From Gemmatimonadota bacterium (GTDB taxonomy: Bacteria > Latescibacterota > UBA2968 > UBA8231): a stretch of DNA of 64,000 nt. Location of the stretch: NCBI GenBank assembly GCA_009841115.1, contig VXML01000037.1:40063-104062 (forward strand). The letters run 5' to 3'. A program made the position numbers and the translations under genes. The notes beneath the pieces are model-generated. The model was not told the DNA's origin and ran no database searches. It was given only the letters and a program-made list of their open reading frames with translations. Shown here piece after piece: positions 60,770 through 64,000 of this stretch. The number at the start of each line of letters is the position of its first letter. Within the stretch, counting starts at the first letter, position 1.

Positions 60770-60862
60770 ATGACCCCCAACTACAAACGCCTCATCGAAG
60801 TCGTCTTCCCCCTGGACAAATGTCCCTCGACTCCGTCCCCAAAAAGAACGGACGCGCCCTAA
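60770..60862 (+). pseudogene. N-terminal relic of a DUF1156 anti-phage methylase-like protein
   Basis: The 30-residue ORF reads MTPNYKRLIEVVFPLDK. The next frame continues MSLDSVPKKNGR, consistent with the start of DUF1156 proteins (RLIEVAFPL, then DSVHEKN) after a frameshift. The similarity fades before the next gene at 60873. Together with the DUF499 relic it points to a lost anti-phage operon. The match is from memory of the family. Confidence 0.55.
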
Positions 60863-60872
60863 GGAGACCACC

Positions 60873-62045
60873 ATGCGAGCGACCATATACACCTACCCCT
60901 GGGACTTAACCGACGAAGGCATTGACTCGGCCCTAGACACCATCGCCCACACGGCCGGCCTCAACAGCGTCAGCCTAGCCCAGAGCTATCACATATCGAC
61001 ATACTTTTTGCCGCACAATCCCCGGCGGCCCCTCTACTGGGGAGAAGAAGGCGCGCTCTACTTCCAGCCGTCCGTCACCTTTTACGACGAAAGCCCAATC
61101 GCACCCCTAGTCAGCAACGTCGTCGATGACCCGGATTACATGCGCCGGATCGTGGATAAAATCAAAGAGCGCGGCCTCGACCTGACGAGTTGGCTGGTCT
61201 TCAACTACAACCACTACCTACCCCAGCGCTATCCAGACGCAGCCAAGCACGATCCCTTTGGCCACATCAACTTCGCCCAGCTATGCCCGGCTAGCCCCCT
61301 AACGCGCGACTACGCTTGCGCACTCTGTCGCGATATAGCCGCGCAGTTCCAGCCCGACGAGTTCCACCTCGAATCGCTGGGCTACCTGCACTTCAGCTAC
61401 GGCTTCCGCAATCCCAAAGTCGGCGTAAAAATCACGCCCTTCTGCGAACTGCTGATGGGACTGTGCTACTGTCAGCATTGCTTGCAGCGTGCCGGTGCCC
61501 TCGGCTTGGACGGAGAGAGCTTCCGCGCAGACGTCGCCGAATACCTCGCCCGCGAACTCGCCGCTGAACCTACTCCGGAAGACATGCAGACCCCAAGCGC
61601 CGAACACCTCGCCACCGCCTTCTCCGGCCGTTTGCAGACCTTCCTCGACGCCCGCGTCGAAGCGGCAACTTCGCTGGTCGAGGAAGCCATCACCATCGCC
61701 AACCAAGCTGGCGCACGCGCCTCGTTCTTCGGGGGCCGCGACCGGACCGTCAACGGGCTTGACTCGGATCGCGTCCTCCGCAACGTGTACATGGTCAACG
61801 CCGGCGTGGGCGGCGAGCCGGACGCCCTAGCTGATAGAGTCCGCACCCTGCGTGGCGAATTCCCCGCCGATACCGGCCTGAGCGCCATCGTCAACCCTGG
61901 GGGATTCGCCGACGGCGACGCGCTCGGCGTGCACCTAACCGGGCTGAGCCAAGCGGGCGTCAATGGCTACGCCTTCTACAACTACGGACTCATCCGCCGC
62001 GCCCATCTCGAATGGATCGGTGACTACCGCTATTTGTGGAAATAA
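60873..62045 (+). CDS. Uncharacterised TIM-barrel-like protein
   Basis: This 390-residue protein starts TIYTYPWDLTDEGIDSALD and has LNSVSLAQSYHISTYFLPHN, EFHLESLGYLHFSY and CYCQHCLQRAG, with a C-terminal GYAFYNYGLIRRAHLEWIG. The layout of strands followed by Asp/Glu/His-rich loops recalls glycoside-hydrolase or sugar-isomerase barrels. The family is not recognised. AAGGAGACCACC precedes the ATG. It begins directly after the defence relics, and the PLP enzyme follows. Confidence 0.7.
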   Translation: MRATIYTYPWDLTDEGIDSALDTIAHTAGLNSVSLAQSYHISTYFLPHNPRRPLYWGEEGALYFQPSVTFYDESPIAPLVSNVVDDPDYMRRIVDKIKERGLDLTSWLVFNYNHYLPQRYPDAAKHDPFGHINFAQLCPASPLTRDYACALCRDIAAQFQPDEFHLESLGYLHFSYGFRNPKVGVKITPFCELLMGLCYCQHCLQRAGALGLDGESFRADVAEYLARELAAEPTPEDMQTPSAEHLATAFSGRLQTFLDARVEAATSLVEEAITIANQAGARASFFGGRDRTVNGLDSDRVLRNVYMVNAGVGGEPDALADRVRTLRGEFPADTGLSAIVNPGGFADGDALGVHLTGLSQAGVNGYAFYNYGLIRRAHLEWIGDYRYLWK

Positions 62046-62051
62046 ATGGTA

Positions 62052-62082
62052 TGTAGGGGCGACTCTAAGAGTCGCCCCTACA
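62052..62082. repeat. Perfect 15-bp inverted repeat (REP-like)
   Basis: TGTAGGGGCGACTCT (62052-62066) and AGAGTCGCCCCTACA (62068-62082) are exact inverse complements separated by one base. It lies in the 70-base gap before the PLP enzyme gene. The GTAGGGGCG core is typical of dispersed extragenic palindromes; it can also form a strong hairpin. Confidence 0.9.
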
Positions 62083-62115
62083 CAGATGTACAACGCACCC
62101 AAAGGAACAATCACC

Positions 62116-63126
62116 ATGGACATCCAAACGATCCAACGCGCCATCGACGCGCTGCCCCGCCACCGCCTGACGCATTTGCCAACGCCCTTACAGCACTGTC
62201 CGCGACTGTCGGCCGCGCTTGAAGGGCCGCAGATATGGATCAAGCGCGACGATCTGACCGGCCTTGCCTTTGGCGGCAACAAGTCCCGCTACCTCGAATT
62301 CACGCTCGCCGAGGGCACGGCCCAAGGGTGCGATGCCGCCGTGATGAGTGCAGTCGTCCAGTCCAATCACTGCCGCCAATTCGCCGCGGCCTGCGCCCAG
62401 CTCGGTCTCAAAGGCGTCGTCGTCCTGCGCGAGAACGATTCCATCATGGGACGCCAGTCGCCAGTCCAAGGCAACCACCTTTTAGACCAGCTATGCGGGG
62501 CGCGCATCCGCTTTGCTCCGCCCGAAGGCGTCGGTGCAACCATAGCCGAGGAAGTGGAACGGCTCAAAGAAGAGGGGTACAAACCTTTCAGCGGTCTGTC
62601 TGGCCTATTGTCGCGCGTTGCCTACATCCAATGTGCCTTGGAAATCGAAACCCAACTATGTGACGCAGGTATCCAAGCCGACGACGTGGTAATCGGATCA
62701 GGAGGGACCAGCTTGGCCGGACTAGTGGCTGGCTTTGCCCTCTTGGGGCGCTCGGCCCGCTTCCTCGGCACGCCCCAGAGCAAGATGGGCCAGCGCGAAG
62801 GAGTGTCTGAGCGCATTGCGCAATCCGCTGCGGAAGCCGCGGCCCACCTCGGCCTCGAATGCGCGCCCGACCCAGAGCGCATCGCCGTGACCGATGAGTA
62901 CGTCGGCCCGGGCTTCGGCCACTTGGACCGCGCCACGCTCGACAGCATCCGCCTCCTCGCCCAAAGCGAGGGCATCTTCGTCGATCCCACCTATTCGGGC
63001 AAGGGATTGGCCTGCTTAATCGATCAGGTGCGCCAAGGGCGTTTCCGCGACAGCGAAAACATCGTCTTCGTCCACACCGGCGGGACGCCGCTGCTATTCG
63101 CCTACGGGGAAGCCTTGCTTGACTAG
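62116..63126 (+). CDS. PLP-dependent D-cysteine desulfhydrase / ACC deaminase family protein
   Basis: This 336-residue enzyme has the PLP lysine in FGGNKSRYLE (Lys56) and GSGGTSLAGLVAGFALLG for phosphate binding, with VDPTYSGKGLACL near the end. It splits D-cysteine or a similar amino acid to pyruvate, ammonia and sulfide. I chose the ATG at 62116 with AAAGGAACAATCACC upstream; an in-frame start at 61963 is inside the previous gene. The stop overlaps the next, convergent gene. Confidence 0.9.
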   Translation: MDIQTIQRAIDALPRHRLTHLPTPLQHCPRLSAALEGPQIWIKRDDLTGLAFGGNKSRYLEFTLAEGTAQGCDAAVMSAVVQSNHCRQFAAACAQLGLKGVVVLRENDSIMGRQSPVQGNHLLDQLCGARIRFAPPEGVGATIAEEVERLKEEGYKPFSGLSGLLSRVAYIQCALEIETQLCDAGIQADDVVIGSGGTSLAGLVAGFALLGRSARFLGTPQSKMGQREGVSERIAQSAAEAAAHLGLECAPDPERIAVTDEYVGPGFGHLDRATLDSIRLLAQSEGIFVDPTYSGKGLACLIDQVRQGRFRDSENIVFVHTGGTPLLFAYGEALLD

Positions 63127-64000
63127 GGGGCTAACCCCAATGGCCCCACCAACTCATCCAGCGCGTCAGCCAGCGGCTGGGGGTCGGCGAGGTCGGCGAT
63201 GACAGCCGCCAAGAAGGTCACGCCGCCGCGATGGGCAAAATCCGCAATCTGCGCGTAGCTCAGCTTGGGCAGGTCGGCTAGCTGCTCGCCGACTAAGTGC
63301 GCGAGCCGCTGTTCCAAGATCGGCGGCCGCTCAGCGTACGGCATGTTCTTCAACAGCAGGATTAGGTCGTTGCGCGCTAGCACGCGCTCGCGGACCCCGT
63401 AGCCCAAGCGACGGCAATATCCGGCAAAATCGTCCAAGGCATCCGCACGCCCCTCCGCCAAACCCAGCGCATCCTCCCGCGCAAATAGGCCCGCCATTAT
63501 GGTCTGCGCGATCAGGTAGTGACCCCACACCGTAGGATGCAAATACTCAGTGATCAGCTCGTCGCCGACCAAACCAGCCGGCGCATGGGCGGCAAATGCC
63601 TGCTCCACATCGATCAAGATCGCACCCGACTCAGCGGCCAAAGTGCGAATGGTGCGGTTGAAAGGCGAGCAGGCCCGCAAGTGAATGCCGTCTAAATCGC
63701 GGGCGCGCACAAACGCGGCTAACGCCTGCGCTGAATCTCCAGCCGCTTGGTGCGCCAAGCCCGCGTCGAAGTGCAGGGCCGCGTGCTGTGGATAATCCAC
63801 CGGCACAGCATCCGGCGGCGGAACCGGCCCTTGCGAGCGCAGAGGGTAAAATCCGGCCAAATTGGAAACCAGCGTACAAAGCGCGACCGGCACCTCGCGC
63901 TCGCGCAACACCTCGACTATCTCAGCCATATTGCGCTGATAATGAGCCTCGGTCTGCCGGTGTGCTTCGTCCTCCAAGTAAATCTCGCGCTGCACCAAGT
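63123..64000 (-). CDS. SGNH/GDSL-like hydrolase (partial)
   Basis: The 291 visible residues start inside the protein; the N-terminus is beyond the right edge. ALCTLVSNLAGFYPLRS fits the block with the oxyanion Asn, and EYLHPTVWGHYLIAQTI fits the catalytic Asp/His block (xxxHP). A TPR-like stretch (HFDAGLAHQAAGDSAQALAAFVRARD) lies between them. The catalytic serine should be outside the window. Confidence 0.75.
   Translation of the reverse strand, partial: LVQREIYLEDEAHRQTEAHYQRNMAEIVEVLREREVPVALCTLVSNLAGFYPLRSQGPVPPPDAVPVDYPQHAALHFDAGLAHQAAGDSAQALAAFVRARDLDGIHLRACSPFNRTIRTLAAESGAILIDVEQAFAAHAPAGLVGDELITEYLHPTVWGHYLIAQTIMAGLFAREDALGLAEGRADALDDFAGYCRRLGYGVRERVLARNDLILLLKNMPYAERPPILEQRLAHLVGEQLADLPKLSYAQIADFAHRGGVTFLAAVIADLADPQPLADALDELVGPLGLAP

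Overview
The window is about 64 kb of high-GC, gene-dense bacterial DNA, and no rRNA, tRNA or CRISPR array was recognised. The organism is probably an uncultured member of the FCB group. Latescibacterota is my best guess, from a deoxy-sugar type bacterial microcompartment (BMC), a secreted protein with a type-9-like C-terminal sorting domain, several phytanoyl-CoA dioxygenase family proteins, DUF2961/GH172, DUF6785 and DUF4910 proteins, and a class I lysyl-tRNA synthetase. This placement is inference; no ribosomal marker is present.

Left end (1-6.2 kb): a minus-strand BMC operon encodes a CoA-acylating aldehyde dehydrogenase, a BMC-P vertex protein, the PduL phosphotransacylase, two tandem-domain shell proteins, one single-domain hexamer protein, a cysteine-rich small protein, and a shell protein carrying at least three BMC domains that runs off the left edge. 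A fumarylacetoacetate-hydrolase-family gene and an L-rhamnose mutarotase lie next to it, and closely spaced divergent promoters separate the two directions. The likely role is L-rhamnose/L-fucose breakdown with lactaldehyde handled inside the shell. The aldolase is not in the window.

6.2-19 kb: a gap that looks like a structured RNA with hairpin terminators, a tiny HTH gene, a peptidase-AAC(3) fusion coupled to a large membrane protein, a propeller/TPR pair, infA, class I lysS, a DUF72 protein, and a GntR/YtrA regulator with a membrane protein.

19-23.2 kb is a scarred accessory patch. It holds a broken restriction-endonuclease-like gene (slipped ACCG repeat, lost start codon), a frameshifted second copy of a YhbY gene, a 127-bp duplicated end of an SDR gene, a RelE-type toxin-antitoxin pair and a DUF433/DUF5615 pair.

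23.2-56.5 kb is mostly metabolic: comEC; a 2-oxoacid dehydrogenase E1a-E1b-E2 operon whose E2 lacks the catalytic histidine motif; an ECF sigma/anti-sigma pair; ahcY and mnmA; an aminoglycoside-phosphotransferase-like gene; two phytanoyl-CoA dioxygenases; a large secreted repeat protein; an amidohydrolase with a Rieske ferredoxin; a cupin and a second AAC(3); a toxin-first RelE/XRE pair; a glycolate-oxidase-like FAD enzyme, an enolase-superfamily enzyme and a GH172 enzyme; endonuclease III; a Tat-exported sulfite-oxidase-like enzyme; a PIG-L deacetylase; a secreted trypsin-like protease; and a sugar ABC importer without its ATPase.

56.7-60.9 kb is a decayed defence island: an intact AAA ATPase plus TOPRIM-like pair, a zeta-type kinase fragment without its P-loop, a second AAA ATPase, and short relics of DUF499 and DUF1156 proteins. 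The right end carries an uncharacterised TIM-barrel-like protein, a PLP-dependent desulfhydrase and a partial SGNH-like protein.
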